Assembly (NCBI GenBank): GCA_021205185.1 | Contig: JAJPYB010000009.1 | Location: forward strand, 62,001-126,000 | Direction of reading: 5' to 3' | Source: Ruminococcus sp. | GTDB taxonomy: Bacteria > Bacillota > Clostridia > Oscillospirales > Ruminococcaceae | DNA length: 64,000 bases | Part shown: positions 8,734 to 16,716 of the stretch, piece after piece | Position numbering within the stretch: the stretch's first letter is position 1 | How the letters are laid out: every line of letters starts with the position of its first letter | Program-made: the position numbers and the translations under genes | Notes under the pieces: model-generated | Databases searched by the model: none | Told to the model about the DNA's origin: nothing | What the model saw: the letters and a program-made list of their open reading frames with translations, nothing else

Positions 8734-9228
8734 TTAAAGCTTGTCATTGAATTTGTATCCAATACCCCAAATGGTCAGTATGTATTCCGGAGCGTCAGGG
8801 TGAGGTTCAATTTTCTTTCTAAGCTTTCGTATAAAAGCCATGATGTTACTGTCGTCCATCAGGTACTCAGCATCCCATACTGCTTGATAAATTTGCTCCT
8901 TTGTAAAAACCTCGCCGCGATTTCTCGCCAGAAATAACAATATGTCAAACTCCTTTGGCGTTAAAATGATTTCATCCCGTCCTCTGATTACCTTTCTGGC
9001 AATAGGAAGTATATGTAAATCTCCGCAAATGATTTCTGAAAAATCGGGAATGGGTATAGCGTCGCCCAGTTCTAGCAGTATGCTTCTGATTTCGCCGTCC
9101 TTTAAAGCTGATATTGCGTCCTGCAATTCTTTGGCGCTTAGTATATCTGCTGGAGCAGCCTTTAACTTTTCGTTTAGCCAGTTCAGCGCTAAAGCGTCTA
9201 AGCTGACAAAGCCAATGTTGTTTTTCAT
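8734..9228 (-). CDS. OmpR/PhoB-type winged-helix regulator lacking a receiver domain
   Basis: A 164-aa protein. Residues ~68-164 are a clear OmpR-family C-terminal DNA-binding domain: 'RDEIILTPKEFDILLFLARNRGEVFTKEQIYQAVW', the recognition-helix region 'SNIMAFIRKLRKKI' and the wing 'ILTIWGIGYKF'. The N-terminal ~65 residues are not a normal CheY receiver: they are half length and I see no phospho-acceptor Asp pattern. It starts 10 nt after the mgtA2 stop with GGAGG upstream, so it is co-transcribed with mgtA2 and lies just upstream of mgtC. It is a good candidate for local regulator of both magnesium operons, sensing by some other route than phosphorylation; that is inference. Confidence 0.85.
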   Translation of the reverse strand: MKNNIGFVSLDALALNWLNEKLKAAPADILSAKELQDAISALKDGEIRSILLELGDAIPIPDFSEIICGDLHILPIARKVIRGRDEIILTPKEFDILLFLARNRGEVFTKEQIYQAVWDAEYLMDDSNIMAFIRKLRKKIEPHPDAPEYILTIWGIGYKFNDKL

Positions 9229-9238
9229 GCTACACCTC

Positions 9239-11878
9239 CTACAGTAGTTCCTTGTGCTTTTTAAAGTAAATATGCTTTGCTACGCTTACAAGGCCAAGAT
9301 AGCAGAGTACGTCTAACATCAAAAATAGATAATATCCAATCGGAAGAGCCGTTAAATTCATATAATGTCCAATCGGAGTGACTGTGATAATTGAAAACAG
9401 AGCAATGCCTACTAGAGTAACTACTAAAACAAGCTTTGACGGTTTGCTTTGAGCAAACGGTATTTTACTTGTCCGCAATAGATGAAGGATTAAAACCTGC
9501 GTCCACATTGATTCTAAAAACCAGCCCGTCTGAAAGGTCGTTACAAACGTCAGCTGCCCGACAGAGTCGAGCTGTGAAAACGCACCGCCGCATACGGCAG
9601 GGCAGAGGACAAAGAATAAAAACGCAAACGTCAGTATATCAAACACCGAGCTAATTGGCCCGAATCGGAGCATAAATTTCCCTAAATTTTTACCGTTCCA
9701 ACGAACTGGTTTTTCAAGCTGTTCGGAGTCGACGTTATCCCATGGCAAAATCAAGCAAAGAATATCGTACAGCAAATTCAAGAGGAGGAGCTGAAGGGAA
9801 GTCATTGGGAAAAATGGTAGAAGAATACTCGCAACAACCACGGCGAAGATATTTCCTAAATTTGAAGAAGCGGTGATTTTAATATATTTTGTCATATTGA
9901 CAAACGCTTTTCGTCCTTCTAAAATGCTACGTCTTAATACATTTAAGTCTTTCTTTAGCAGAATTACATCTGCACTTTCCTTTACTGCGTCTGCAGCCGT
10001 GTCTACTGAAATCCCAACATTCGCCTTAAGCTCAGCAGGAAGATCGTTCATTCCGTCGCCCACAAATCCAACTGTGTGACCGTTGGATTGTAGAATCTCA
10101 ATAATTTGAGCCTTTTGTTTTGGTGAAAGCTCGGCAAATACCTTCGTGTTTTCTATAGCTATTGGGATGTCATTTTCTGAAAGAGCATCAAAACCGGCTC
10201 CTGTTAATACGGATTTTGTATCGATTCCAAGGCGTGAGCAAACTGACAGGGTGGTTTTCATGTCATCTCCTGTTAAAACTCTGACGTCAACTTTTAATTC
10301 CTTCAAGCTTTTTATTGTTTCAGCGGCGCTTTTTTTAGGTGCATCAAAAAACGCAAGATAGCCGATTAGTACAAAATCTGAATTATCATTGCTAAGCACC
10401 GCTTCATTTGTATTTCTATAAGCTACTGCAAGTACCTTCATCCCGTCTTCGGTAAGGTCGTCTGTGACTGCGTGAACGCTTTTTAGTGTGTCGTTGTTTA
10501 CAGATATTTTTTCACCTTTAAATTCTGCGTACTTACACTTTGACAGTACGCTTTCAACGCTCCCTTTTATGATATGTAAATTATCTTTTTCACCTTTTAG
10601 TAAAACTCCGACATATTTGTGATCATAATCAAACGGCTGCTCATCCAAGAGAACGCTATCATTCAAAAGTGTCTGAAATCGTTCTCTTTCATTTGGAATA
10701 TCGCCATATTTCAGTATTGCTGTGTCGAGGTGATTTTTAACGCCGCTATGGTAGTGACTGTTTAAAAATGCATAGTTTAAAACCGTCTGACTTTCATTGC
10801 CAAGAATATCCATATAGTATTCAAGCATAATTGTGTCCTCGGTTAATGTTCCTGTCTTATCAACGCACAGCACGTCCATACCGCCAAGCGTCTGCATAGC
10901 GTTTATGTTTTTTACTACCGTTTGTTCCTTGCCCATTTGATGAGCGCCCTTTGCCATACAAGCGCTTACAACCATTGGTAGCATTTCAGGCGTAAGTCCC
11001 ACCGCTACAGAAAGGGCAAACAAAAATGCTTCTAACCAATTGTGCTGAGTTAGTCCGCTTGCTACAAACACAACAGGCAACAAAATCACCATAAATCGTA
11101 TTAAGACCCATGCAATTGAACCCGAACCGTTGTCAAAGCCTTGCTTTTGATCAAGCCGTTCGGTATCCAAGCCGCCGTAAAATGTGTTTACTCCGACTGC
11201 TTGTACTACGCCAATGCCAACACCGCCTGTAACAGAAGTTCCTTGAAAGACGATGTTTGTGTAATCGCTAAGCTTTTGCGGCTTGCCCTGCGGCTTTACA
11301 GGACTTTTTTCAAAGCTTTCGCTCTCACCAGTTATTACTGATTGCGAAACGAACAAATCTCTTGCTTCTGTGAGTTCAATATCCGCAGGTATGCGATCTC
11401 CGGCTTCTATGCGAACTAAGTCGCCAACTACCAGATCCTCAGAGGAAATTTCCTGCCAGATGCTATCTCTGCAAACGGATACAGTCGTTTCAGTCAGGCT
11501 TGCCAGCCTGTCAGCAACACGCTTTGCTCGCAGCTCCTGAATCAGACGAACAATTCCGCCAAGCAAAAGCATTATACAGATGATAATAACAGAAGAGAAG
11601 CTTTGACCGTATTTGTTTGGTGAAAGCACGTCAGTAATCAGCGAAACTACTGCCAGTACAAATAAAATAATTGAAAAGGGGTTTATAAACGCTCTGCGAA
11701 TGCTTTTAATAGCCGATGTTTGGCTTTTGTTTATTTGTTTGTTGCTTCCATATTTTTTTCTGCTTTCATAAATCTGCTCTCCATTTAAGCCGGTTTTACC
11801 ACCGCTATTATTAAGCTCTTTGCCGTCAATATGAATAAACGAATTTTTTGTTTGCCGATGATGAACAGTGTCCTTCAT
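9239..11878 (-). CDS. mgtA: Magnesium-translocating P-type ATPase (type IIIB), copy 2
   Basis: An 879-aa paralogue of the 4.7-7.5 kb ATPase. It has the phosphorylation motif DKTGTLT, the 'ITGESESFEKSP' A-domain loop, 'GDGMNDLPAELKANVGISVD' in the hinge, and the MgtA-type C-terminal membrane block ('LLYDILCLILPWDNVD'). In the hinge motif copy 1 has the usual NDAAAMK, whereas this copy has NDLPAELK, a divergent stretch beside a normally conserved site. It is the promoter-proximal gene of the mgtA2-regulator transcript; AGGAGG lies 7-8 nt before the ATG. Transport of Mg2+ is inferred from family; Ni2+ or Co2+ uptake is also known for MgtA proteins. Confidence 0.93.
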   Translation of the reverse strand: MKDTVHHRQTKNSFIHIDGKELNNSGGKTGLNGEQIYESRKKYGSNKQINKSQTSAIKSIRRAFINPFSIILFVLAVVSLITDVLSPNKYGQSFSSVIIICIMLLLGGIVRLIQELRAKRVADRLASLTETTVSVCRDSIWQEISSEDLVVGDLVRIEAGDRIPADIELTEARDLFVSQSVITGESESFEKSPVKPQGKPQKLSDYTNIVFQGTSVTGGVGIGVVQAVGVNTFYGGLDTERLDQKQGFDNGSGSIAWVLIRFMVILLPVVFVASGLTQHNWLEAFLFALSVAVGLTPEMLPMVVSACMAKGAHQMGKEQTVVKNINAMQTLGGMDVLCVDKTGTLTEDTIMLEYYMDILGNESQTVLNYAFLNSHYHSGVKNHLDTAILKYGDIPNERERFQTLLNDSVLLDEQPFDYDHKYVGVLLKGEKDNLHIIKGSVESVLSKCKYAEFKGEKISVNNDTLKSVHAVTDDLTEDGMKVLAVAYRNTNEAVLSNDNSDFVLIGYLAFFDAPKKSAAETIKSLKELKVDVRVLTGDDMKTTLSVCSRLGIDTKSVLTGAGFDALSENDIPIAIENTKVFAELSPKQKAQIIEILQSNGHTVGFVGDGMNDLPAELKANVGISVDTAADAVKESADVILLKKDLNVLRRSILEGRKAFVNMTKYIKITASSNLGNIFAVVVASILLPFFPMTSLQLLLLNLLYDILCLILPWDNVDSEQLEKPVRWNGKNLGKFMLRFGPISSVFDILTFAFLFFVLCPAVCGGAFSQLDSVGQLTFVTTFQTGWFLESMWTQVLILHLLRTSKIPFAQSKPSKLVLVVTLVGIALFSIITVTPIGHYMNLTALPIGYYLFLMLDVLCYLGLVSVAKHIYFKKHKELL

Positions 11879-11950
11879 AAGCTTCGCCTCCTTTTGATTT
11901 TAATGCTCATAGTTCTCATAGTTATAGTCCAAGCAATAGTCTGCTTACTT

Positions 11951-11959
11951 ATTATAGCA
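11951..11959 (-). promoter_or_regulatory. Extended -10 promoter for mgtA2
   Basis: Minus strand TGCTATAAT, an extended -10 box, 73 nt upstream of the mgtA2 ATG. There is no good -35 box. The leader between them holds a short direct repeat (ACTATGAG twice). Confidence 0.55.
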
Positions 11960-12040
11960 TATAAATCGGCTTTTGAATCTTGTTTTTTTCTTGCTTTAAA
12001 ATTATTGGTATAATATTTTTCAGAGCAAAATCAGTGAATA

Positions 12041-12075
12041 TGCAAAAAAGGGCAAGCTGTTTCTGCTTGCCCTTT
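12041..12075 (-). terminator. Terminator after the S1-domain gene
   Basis: An 11-bp perfect stem AAAGGGCAAGC / GCTTGCCCTTT with a 7-nt loop, followed on the minus strand by TTTTTTGC. It insulates the magnesium island from the upstream S1 gene. Confidence 0.9.
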
Positions 12076-12080
12076 AGTTT

Positions 12081-12998
12081 TTAAAACACCGATATTATCT
12101 TTCTTTCACTTTCCTTCGTCGAATATTCCCAGTGGGTTATGCTGCCCGAGCTTATATAATAATCGAACGACTTATCCGTTTCGTCGTCATCAAAAACATC
12201 GACAATAATAAGCTTGACCTTCATCTTTTCCGGAATTATAGATTTTATGTAGACTGACGTTTTTTGCCCGACAAAAACGTCGCTCCTGCTTTCTGCAAGT
12301 CCTGCAAGGTTAGGCTTAAGCTCAATGAAAATCCCATAGCTTTCAATAGAGCGTATAATTCCGCCGACAGTCTGACCTGCTTTAAAAAGGCTTGCATTTT
12401 GCTCCCATGTTCCTAAAAGCTCCTTGTGTGACAGATATATTCTGTAATTGTCTGTAGATTTGACGATTGCGTTTATTTCCTGACCGTTATAAAAGCGATC
12501 TCTGGGGTGAGAAATTCTCGATACGGAAATGGCGTCTATTGGAATTAGTGATGATATTCCACAGCATATATCTACAAAACAGCCGAACTGCTCTAAGTGA
12601 GTTACCTTTGCAGGAATAATATCTCCGGGAAGTAAATTTGCTATGTAATTTTCATAAGCTTCAAGCTGCGCTTCTCTGCGTGAAAGTATGGCAGTTTTCT
12701 CTTCACCGTTTTCTTCAACCGACAATACTTTAAAGCAAACAGGCTTGTTTACTCGTGATAAAAGAGCTATATCTCTTGTCGTTCCGTCGTCAATTCCAAC
12801 TGCGCCTTCAAACCTGGGAATAATTCCCTTGCAGCAAGGAAGGTCTACTAACAGGTTGTGGTCGGTGTCGCACATTACAGCCTTAGCTTCAAGAATTTGT
12901 CCTCGTTCCTTGGCTTCATATATTCCTTGTATTGTTTGAATTGACTGTTTATTTGAGGCTTGCGATATAAGCTTTCCCTCAGGGTAATATTTGTTCAT
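12081..12998 (-). CDS. S1 RNA-binding domain protein
   Basis: A 305-aa cytoplasmic protein with at least two OB-fold S1 repeats: one near residues 120-195 ('LLPGDIIPAKVTHLEQFGCFVDI') and one near residues 205-265 ('GQTVGGIIRSIESYGIFIELK'). The first ~115 residues look like a degenerate third repeat. S1 proteins bind single-stranded RNA in translation or RNA turnover; this one is shorter than ribosomal protein S1 and I cannot assign a named role. It is monocistronic, has AGGAGG before its ATG, ends in a strong terminator, and is divergent from the DUF951-prfA operon. Confidence 0.8.
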   Translation of the reverse strand: MNKYYPEGKLISQASNKQSIQTIQGIYEAKERGQILEAKAVMCDTDHNLLVDLPCCKGIIPRFEGAVGIDDGTTRDIALLSRVNKPVCFKVLSVEENGEEKTAILSRREAQLEAYENYIANLLPGDIIPAKVTHLEQFGCFVDICCGISSLIPIDAISVSRISHPRDRFYNGQEINAIVKSTDNYRIYLSHKELLGTWEQNASLFKAGQTVGGIIRSIESYGIFIELKPNLAGLAESRSDVFVGQKTSVYIKSIIPEKMKVKLIIVDVFDDDETDKSFDYYISSGSITHWEYSTKESERKIISVF

Positions 12999-13097
12999 TT
13001 TGTCCTCCTAAAAGCGTTTTTAATCTCTTGTTCAATATATTCCAAGCAAAAGGGGAATATGACATTTTGTGTTTCTGTCAAGATTGAGCAAAAAATT

Positions 13098-13126
13098 TGC
13101 GTTTTGGTAAATTATGTGGTATACTT
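13098..13126 (+). promoter_or_regulatory. SigA-type promoter for the DUF951-prfA operon
   Basis: TTGCGT, 17-bp spacer, TATACT, 59 nt before the DUF951 start. The rest of the 186-nt divergent gap presumably also holds the S1-gene promoter, for which I see only a weak match. Confidence 0.7.
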
Positions 13127-13184
13127 AAATACAGTATATGTTTGGCGGTAACAGGCAGGAATACTTAAATTTTGGGAGGCTATT

Positions 13185-13367
13185 ATGGATGTAAGAGCAG
13201 GTGACATACTTGTTATGAAAAAGAAGCACCCGTGCGGTGAGAACAAGATGCTTGTTTTACGTTCGGGAATGGATTTTAAGCTACGATGTGTTGGTTGCGG
13301 TCGGGAATTTATGATTCCGAGAGCAAAGGCAGAAAAGAATATTAAAAATATATCGAGAGAAGATTAA
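13185..13367 (+). CDS. DUF951 family protein
   Basis: A 60-aa protein matching DUF951: 'GDILVMKKKHPCGENKMLVLRSGMDFKLRCVGCGREFMIPR'. The Cys residues (HPCG, then CVGCGR) suggest a small zinc-ribbon-like fold. These proteins are widespread in Firmicutes and of unknown function. It starts the operon with prfA 24 nt downstream; AGGAGTAG precedes prfA. GGGAGG precedes its own ATG. Confidence 0.88.
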   Translation: MDVRAGDILVMKKKHPCGENKMLVLRSGMDFKLRCVGCGREFMIPRAKAEKNIKNISRED

Positions 13368-13391
13368 GCAATACAAAGGAGTAGAATTTAT

Positions 13392-14471
13392 ATGTTTGAA
13401 AAATTATTAGCGCTTGAACAAAAATACGAGGATATAAGCATTAAGCTTACTGATCCTGATGTTATATCGGACAATAAGCAGTATACAGCACTTATGAAGG
13501 AGTATAAGAATCTGACACCTATAATTGAAAAATTCAGGGAATATAAAAAGGCGAAGGATGCGTTTGATGAAGCGAACGAGCTGTTAGACGCCGGAAGCCT
13601 TGAAAAGGACTTTAAAGAAATGGTTCAGCTTCAATTTGAAGAATCAAAGGAGCAAATGGCGGCTATTGAGGAGGAGCTTAAAATTATGCTCCTTCCAAAG
13701 GACCCGAACGATGATAAAAACGTTATCATTGAAATTCGTGGCGGCGCAGGCGGCGAGGAAGCTTCGCTTTTTGCAAATTCGCTCTATAGAATGTACACAA
13801 TGTACGCTGATTCTAAAGGCTGGAAGCACGAGGTTATGAATGCAAATGAAACTGAGCTCGGCGGCTACAAGGAAATTTCCTTTAGCATTGAGGGTGAAGG
13901 CGCATATTCAAGGCTAAAGTACGAAAGCGGAGTCCACAGAGTTCAGCGTGTGCCTGAAACTGAGTCGCAGGGAAGAGTTCACACCTCTACCGTTACAGTT
14001 GCGGTACTTCCAGAGGCTGAAGAGGTTGAGTTTGAAATTAATGAAGCGACAGATTTAAAGATTGACGTTTTCAGAGCAAGCGGCGCAGGCGGCCAGCATA
14101 TTAACAAGACGGAATCGGCTGTAAGAATTACCTATCTTCCAACAGGTCTTGTTGTTGAATGTCAGGATGAGCGCAGCCAGTTTAAAAATAAAGAGAGAGC
14201 TATGAAAATCCTTCGTTCGAGGCTTTATGAGGAGCAGTTAAGAGCGCAGGAAAATGAAATTGCTGCAGAGCGCCGTTCTCAGGTTGGAACAGGCGACCGT
14301 TCAGAAAGAATACGCACCTATAATTTTCCTGAGGGAAGAATAAGCGATCACAGAATCGGTCTTACCATTTATAGACTTGAGCAGTTTCTAAATGGTAATT
14401 TAGATGAAGTGATTGACGCTCTTGCAACGGCCGATCAAGCTGCAAAGCTTTCAATGCAAAATGATGAATAG
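13392..14471 (+). CDS. prfA: Peptide chain release factor 1
   Basis: A 359-aa class I release factor that recognises UAA and UAG in the ribosomal A site and triggers peptide release. The catalytic GGQ loop appears as '[14 protein letters not shown]' near residue 232, and the family segment '[14 protein letters not shown]' at ~115. Length and ends are normal. It is followed after 11 nt by the Sua5/tsaC gene. The usual neighbour prmC, which methylates this GGQ, is not between them and is not elsewhere in this window. Confidence 0.97.
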   Translation: MFEKLLALEQKYEDISIKLTDPDVISDNKQYTALMKEYKNLTPIIEKFREYKKAKDAFDEANELLDAGSLEKDFKEMVQLQFEESKEQMAAIEEELKIMLLPKDPNDDKNVIIEIRGGAGGEEASLFANSLYRMYTMYADSKGWKHEVMNANETELGGYKEISFSIEGEGAYSRLKYESGVHRVQRVPETESQGRVHTSTVTVAVLPEAEEVEFEINEATDLKIDVFRASGAGGQHINKTESAVRITYLPTGLVVECQDERSQFKNKERAMKILRSRLYEEQLRAQENEIAAERRSQVGTGDRSERIRTYNFPEGRISDHRIGLTIYRLEQFLNGNLDEVIDALATADQAAKLSMQNDE

Positions 14472-14482
14472 AGGGAACTTAA

Positions 14483-15508
14483 ATGTTCGACACGAAAATA
14501 TTACCGCCCTCTGAAGAAAATATAGACTATTGCGCCACGCTCATAAATCAAGGCGAAATTGTAGGTATGCCTACTGAGACTGTTTACGGACTTGCCGCAA
14601 ACGCTTATAATGAAGAGGCTGTAAAAAAGGTCTTTTCAGCAAAGGGCAGGCCAGCTGACAATCCGCTGATTGTTCATATTGCTGAAATTGATATGCTTTA
14701 TGAGCTGGCTTTGGAAGTACCTGAAAACGCCAGACTTTTAGCCCAAAAATTTTGGGGCGGACCGCTTACAATGGTTCTGCCAAAGTCTGAAAAGATACCG
14801 TTTATAACAAGCGGCGGACTTAATACTGTTGGTATAAGAATGCCGTCGCACAATATAGCCAGAAGCTTTATTAAAGCCTGCGGCGTACCTATTGCAGCAC
14901 CGTCTGCAAATATTTCTGGAAGACCTAGTCCTACTACAGCTCGTCACGTTATTGATGATATGAATGGAAAAATTCCTGCAATTTTAGACGGCGGTGAGTG
15001 TACGGTAGGGGTTGAGTCTACCGTAATCTGTTTTGAAAATGAGGGCGTAAGAATTTTAAGGCCGGGCGGAATTACAAAGGATGATCTTTTAACGGTTGTC
15101 GATAATGTTATTCTGGACAAGGGAATATTATCTGAGGTCGATATTACTGAAAAAGCCGCTTCACCCGGTATGAAGTACAAGCATTATTCTCCAAAGGCAA
15201 GGGTTATTTTAGTCAATGGTTCGCTTGATAATTTTTTAAAGTATGCACGTGACAACGCTGATGACGAAACTTTCCTTATGTGCTTTGACGATGATAAGGA
15301 TAAAATTCCAGAAGGCTTAAATTGCGTGTTTTACGGTAGCTCTTCAAAAGAGCAGGCGAAGAATCTTTTTCTGACTTTAAGGAAGCTCGACGAGCTGGGC
15401 GCGAAAAAGGTTTATGCCAGAGTGCCTAGTGTTGAGGGGGTTGGGCTTGCCGTTTACAATAGGATTTTAAGAGCGGCGTCATTTGACGTTGTAGAGGTTG
15501 GTGAGTAG
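14483..15508 (+). CDS. tsaC: L-threonylcarbamoyladenylate synthase (Sua5 type)
   Basis: A 341-aa enzyme that makes threonylcarbamoyl-AMP from Thr, bicarbonate and ATP for t6A37 tRNA modification. The YrdC domain occupies residues ~10-200 ('MPTETVYGLAANAY', 'SAKGRPADNPLIVHI', 'PSANISGRPSPT'), and a C-terminal Sua5 domain follows the linker 'SPGMKYKHYSPKARV'. The length fits the long Sua5 form rather than short TsaC. It partners with TsaB/TsaD/TsaE, none of which is adjacent, although a TsaD paralogue sits at 51.5 kb. GAGGGAACTTAA precedes the ATG. Confidence 0.94.
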   Translation: MFDTKILPPSEENIDYCATLINQGEIVGMPTETVYGLAANAYNEEAVKKVFSAKGRPADNPLIVHIAEIDMLYELALEVPENARLLAQKFWGGPLTMVLPKSEKIPFITSGGLNTVGIRMPSHNIARSFIKACGVPIAAPSANISGRPSPTTARHVIDDMNGKIPAILDGGECTVGVESTVICFENEGVRILRPGGITKDDLLTVVDNVILDKGILSEVDITEKAASPGMKYKHYSPKARVILVNGSLDNFLKYARDNADDETFLMCFDDDKDKIPEGLNCVFYGSSSKEQAKNLFLTLRKLDELGAKKVYARVPSVEGVGLAVYNRILRAASFDVVEVGE

Positions 15509-15509
15509 A

Positions 15510-16127
15510 GTGCCGCTGATTGTAGGACTTACAGGACAAAGCGGAGCTGGCAAAAGTACCGCTTCAAGTATTTTCAGACGTCTTGGAGCATATGTAATAG
15601 ACTGTGATGAGATTGCAAGAAGTGTAACGAGTGACAATAGCCAATGCAACAAGGAGCTCAGTCAGTATTTTTCCGAATGCTTTGATGAGAACTTGCATTT
15701 AGATCGAAAAAAAATGGCTGATATAATATTTTCAGACGAGAAAAAGCTCAAAACACAAAATGCGATAATTTTTAAATATATAACTATTGAGATTGACGCT
15801 GTGCTTAGTGCGTGTAATCAGGATTACATAATCCTTGATGCGCCAACATTATTTCAAAGTGGGCTTGATAAACGCTGTGTTGCTATTATAGGCGTTCTGA
15901 GTGATACTGCTAAGAGATTTGAACGAATCAAGGCACGGGACAGTTTGTCTGACAAAAGCATTTTACTTAGATTTTCATCACAGCAGGACGACGATTTTTT
16001 TCAAAAGAACTGCGATATAGTTATTTACAACAATTCAAGCCTTGATGAGCTTGAGGTTAACGTAAAGAAGGCTCTTGAAAAAATTGAGGAGATAGTTAAT
16101 GGCAAAAAACCGAAAGAGAAGAATTAA
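15510..16127 (+). CDS. coaE: Dephospho-CoA kinase
   Basis: A ~205-aa P-loop kinase for the last step of CoA synthesis. Walker A is GQSGAGKST close to the N-terminus, followed by the family motif 'VIDCDEIAR' and 'ILDAPTLFQSGLDK', where most homologues read 'PLLFE'. The track begins at a TTG within the upstream gene; I prefer GTG at 15510, since it gives the usual short N-terminus (MPLIVGLTG) and the earlier starts have no properly spaced ribosome-binding site. It overlaps or abuts the tsaC stop and overlaps the downstream transglycosylase gene by 29 nt, so the genes are probably translationally coupled. Confidence 0.88.
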   Translation: MPLIVGLTGQSGAGKSTASSIFRRLGAYVIDCDEIARSVTSDNSQCNKELSQYFSECFDENLHLDRKKMADIIFSDEKKLKTQNAIIFKYITIEIDAVLSACNQDYIILDAPTLFQSGLDKRCVAIIGVLSDTAKRFERIKARDSLSDKSILLRFSSQQDDDFFQKNCDIVIYNNSSLDELEVNVKKALEKIEEIVNGKKPKEKN

Positions 16128-16692
16128 ACCGCTCGGTTGGTTTGTTATATTTGTGCTTATTACGTTATTGCTGATTGTAGCAATTTACAGCGTTTCTAAG
16201 CTTATTCCATTTTTCTCAAAGCAGTATTTCTATCAGCAAAACTACGCTGAATATGTTGAGAAATACAGTCAAGAATATGATTTAGACCCGCTGTACGTAT
16301 ACTCTGTTATAAAGGTTGAAAGTGATTTTAATCCTGACGCTACTTCTTCGGCGGGCGCTACCGGTCTTATGCAAATTATGCCGATTTCGTTTGAAGAGGT
16401 GGCCGAAAAATTAGGGGAAGCAGATGAGGTCAGCTACAGCGATATGAAGGATCCTGAAACGAACATCAGATACGGCTGCTATATTTTGCGGCAGCTGCTT
16501 GATGAGTTCGGAGATTACAGAATTGCGTCAGCTGCATATAACGGAGGAATAGGAAACGTTGAAGGCTGGGTTGAGGAAGGAATTATTTCGCTTGATGATT
16601 TTGACGTCGAAGCGATTCCGCTCAGCGAAACAAGACATTATGTCAGAAAAATCGTATCTACTTACGAGAATTATAAAAATCTGTATGAATAA
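16099..16692 (+). CDS. Membrane-anchored lytic transglycosylase (SLT domain)
   Basis: A 197-aa protein: basic N-terminus, one membrane anchor at ~13-36, then a soluble SLT domain (residues ~50-195). The catalytic Glu lies in 'VIKVESDFNP', and the motifs 'GATGLMQIMP' and 'AAYNGGIGNV' complete the goose-lysozyme-like active site. It cleaves peptidoglycan glycan strands outside the membrane. It starts inside the end of coaE with GAGGAGATAG upstream of the ATG. This small clostridial form resembles proteins often next to coaE; the specific physiological role is unknown. Confidence 0.9.
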   Translation: MAKNRKRRIKPLGWFVIFVLITLLLIVAIYSVSKLIPFFSKQYFYQQNYAEYVEKYSQEYDLDPLYVYSVIKVESDFNPDATSSAGATGLMQIMPISFEEVAEKLGEADEVSYSDMKDPETNIRYGCYILRQLLDEFGDYRIASAAYNGGIGNVEGWVEEGIISLDDFDVEAIPLSETRHYVRKIVSTYENYKNLYE

Positions 16693-16716
16693 TTTTAGTT
16701 GGAGGAGTGTAAAAAC

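Noticed and set aside
11875-11919. 14-codon ORF (MRTMSIKIKRRRSL) overlapping the mgtA2 start
   Set aside because: Its basic codons are simply the mgtA2 Shine-Dalgarno and it lacks its own ribosome-binding site; probably chance, although its position resembles a leader peptide.
13062-13151. Short ORF (MTFCVSVKIEQ...) upstream of DUF951
   Set aside because: It runs across the promoter boxes of the DUF951-prfA operon and has no family pattern.
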